A stretch of DNA of 6,027 nt. It comes from Deltaproteobacteria bacterium. GTDB lineage: Bacteria > Desulfobacterota > GWC2-55-46 > S146-70 > JAUXIU01. The DNA is taken from assembly GCA_030620895.1 (NCBI GenBank), contig JAUXIU010000073.1, forward strand, positions 1 through 6,027, written 5' to 3'. How positions within the stretch are numbered: the first letter of the stretch is position 1; every line of letters begins with the position of its first letter. The translations under genes and the position numbers were made by a program. Under the pieces are notes generated by a model. The model saw only the letters and a list, made by a program, of their open reading frames with translations. It was not told the origin of the DNA and ran no database searches. This document shows positions 5,210 to 6,027 of the stretch, piece by piece.

Positions 5210-6027
5210 ATGTCCTCTGTCCCTTCTTATATCAAACTCTATAATAGCGGAGAACTCGAAAAGAGAAGCGGGGTATTGAATGAGATTCTTAAAGAATGCA
5301 GATTATGCCCGAGGAGATGCGGTGTAAACCGCCTTCAGGACGAAAGAGGTGTCTGCAGTGCAGGCAAGGATTTAATGATCTCCTCTGCATTTCCCCATTT
5401 CGGTGAAGAGCCTCCACTCGTTGGCTATTACGGATCAGGAACGATATTCCTGACCCACTGTAACTTGAGATGTATTTTCTGTCAGAACTTTGATATAAGT
5501 CACCTCGGCGAAGGCAGGTCTACGACCACCTCCGAGATGGCAAAGCAGATGCTGCGGTTACAGAGAAGGGGGTGCCATAATATAAACTTTGTTACCCCGA
5601 CACACTATGCCCCGCAGATCGTTGCCTCTCTCATAAAGGCCGTTGAAGATGGGCTAGAACTTCCCATTGTCTGGAACTGCGGCGGTTATGAATCTATAGA
5701 TGTAATAAGGCTTCTTGAAGGTATAGTAGACATATATATGCCGGATATCAAGTACTCCAGGAGCGAATCTGCAATGAGGTATTCAAACGCCGCCGACTAT
5801 CCGGATGTAGTAAAGGACGTCGTAAAGGAGATGCACAGGCAGGTAGGGGACCTGGTGCTCGACAGCCGGGAGATAGCCATAAAGGGGCTTCTGGTCAGGC
5901 ATCTCGTTATGCCGGGCGGTGTCGAAGAGACGAAAGAGATAATACGTTTTGTAGCCGAGGAGATCTCCAGGGAGACATACATGAATATAATGGATCAATA
6001 CCGTCCCATGTATAAAGCGGGAGAGTA
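5210..6027 (+). CDS. PflX-type radical SAM protein, 3' end cut off by the window
   Basis: This belongs to the radical SAM group resembling pyruvate formate-lyase activating enzymes (COG1313, PflX type). Its true substrate is unknown. 272 codons are visible and the frame is open at the window edge; family members are usually somewhat over 300 residues, so only a short tail is missing. Four N-terminal cysteines (Cys30, Cys33, Cys37, Cys49) lie in CRLCPRRCGVN and GVCSAG and may hold a second metal site. HFGEEPPLVGYYGSGTIF follows, then the radical SAM triad Cys84-x3-Cys88-x2-Cys91 in CNLRCIFCQN. NIMDQYRPMYKAGE closes the visible part, as expected near the end of this family. The start is the ATG at 5210, directly behind in-frame TGA and TAG stops. 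No good Shine-Dalgarno is seen. The 193-nt spacer suggests a separate transcription unit from the YhaM-like gene. Confidence 0.9.
   Translation, partial: MSSVPSYIKLYNSGELEKRSGVLNEILKECRLCPRRCGVNRLQDERGVCSAGKDLMISSAFPHFGEEPPLVGYYGSGTIFLTHCNLRCIFCQNFDISHLGEGRSTTTSEMAKQMLRLQRRGCHNINFVTPTHYAPQIVASLIKAVEDGLELPIVWNCGGYESIDVIRLLEGIVDIYMPDIKYSRSESAMRYSNAADYPDVVKDVVKEMHRQVGDLVLDSREIAIKGLLVRHLVMPGGVEETKEIIRFVAEEISRETYMNIMDQYRPMYKAGE

Noticed and set aside
5783..5998. Two minus-strand frames at the right end
   Set aside because: They lie opposite the PflX-type gene, whose radical SAM motifs establish the plus strand as coding.

Overview
The window looks like chromosomal DNA from a free-living, probably anaerobic or strictly metabolising bacterium of moderate GC. 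Arg AGG and Ile ATA codons are frequent. The gene set (archease/RtcB, a YhaM-type OB-fold/HD nuclease, a PflX-type radical SAM protein, DUF3553, and long intergenic tracts of degenerate short repeats) fits Nitrospirota or Deltaproteobacteria-like lineages. That placement is a guess from gene content and style, not a phylogenetic result. Nothing points to a phage, an IS element or a CRISPR array.

Layout. 1-820 is gene-poor. A minus-strand DUF3553 gene (208-462) has a plausible promoter upstream and a hairpin/T-tract terminator downstream. It is bracketed by degenerate tandem repeats: a 7-nt array at 2-36, a 9-nt array at 582-693 made of six units in one orientation facing six in the other around GTTTAAAC, and a second 7-nt array at 686-741. 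At 822-995 a 57-codon gene with a very strong Shine-Dalgarno encodes a LysW-like zinc ribbon. It runs tail to tail, with 4 nt between the stop codons, into the minus-strand pair archease -> rtcB (2901 down to 1000). That pair is an RNA-ligase module: archease activates RtcB, which joins 2',3'-cyclic-phosphate (3'-phosphate) and 5'-OH RNA ends.

Across a short divergent promoter region (about 2902-2994) lies a plus-strand pair: a UDP-glucuronate-4-epimerase-like SDR (2995-3942), then 3 nt later a YhaM-like 3'-5' exoribonuclease with an unusual Lys-rich, hexanucleotide-encoded tail (3946-5016). After a 193-nt spacer containing a long-range inverted repeat, a PflX-type radical SAM gene starts at 5210 and runs off the window's right edge.

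How the genes may work together. The archease-RtcB operon is the only clear functional unit. The YhaM-like nuclease on the other side of the shared promoter region also acts on RNA 3' ends, so RNA end repair and RNA end trimming lie next to each other. A functional link is inference only. The most unusual items are the LysW-like small protein that lacks the carrier family's terminal Trp-Gly-Glu, the facing nonamer array, and the paired heptamer arrays around the DUF3553 gene.
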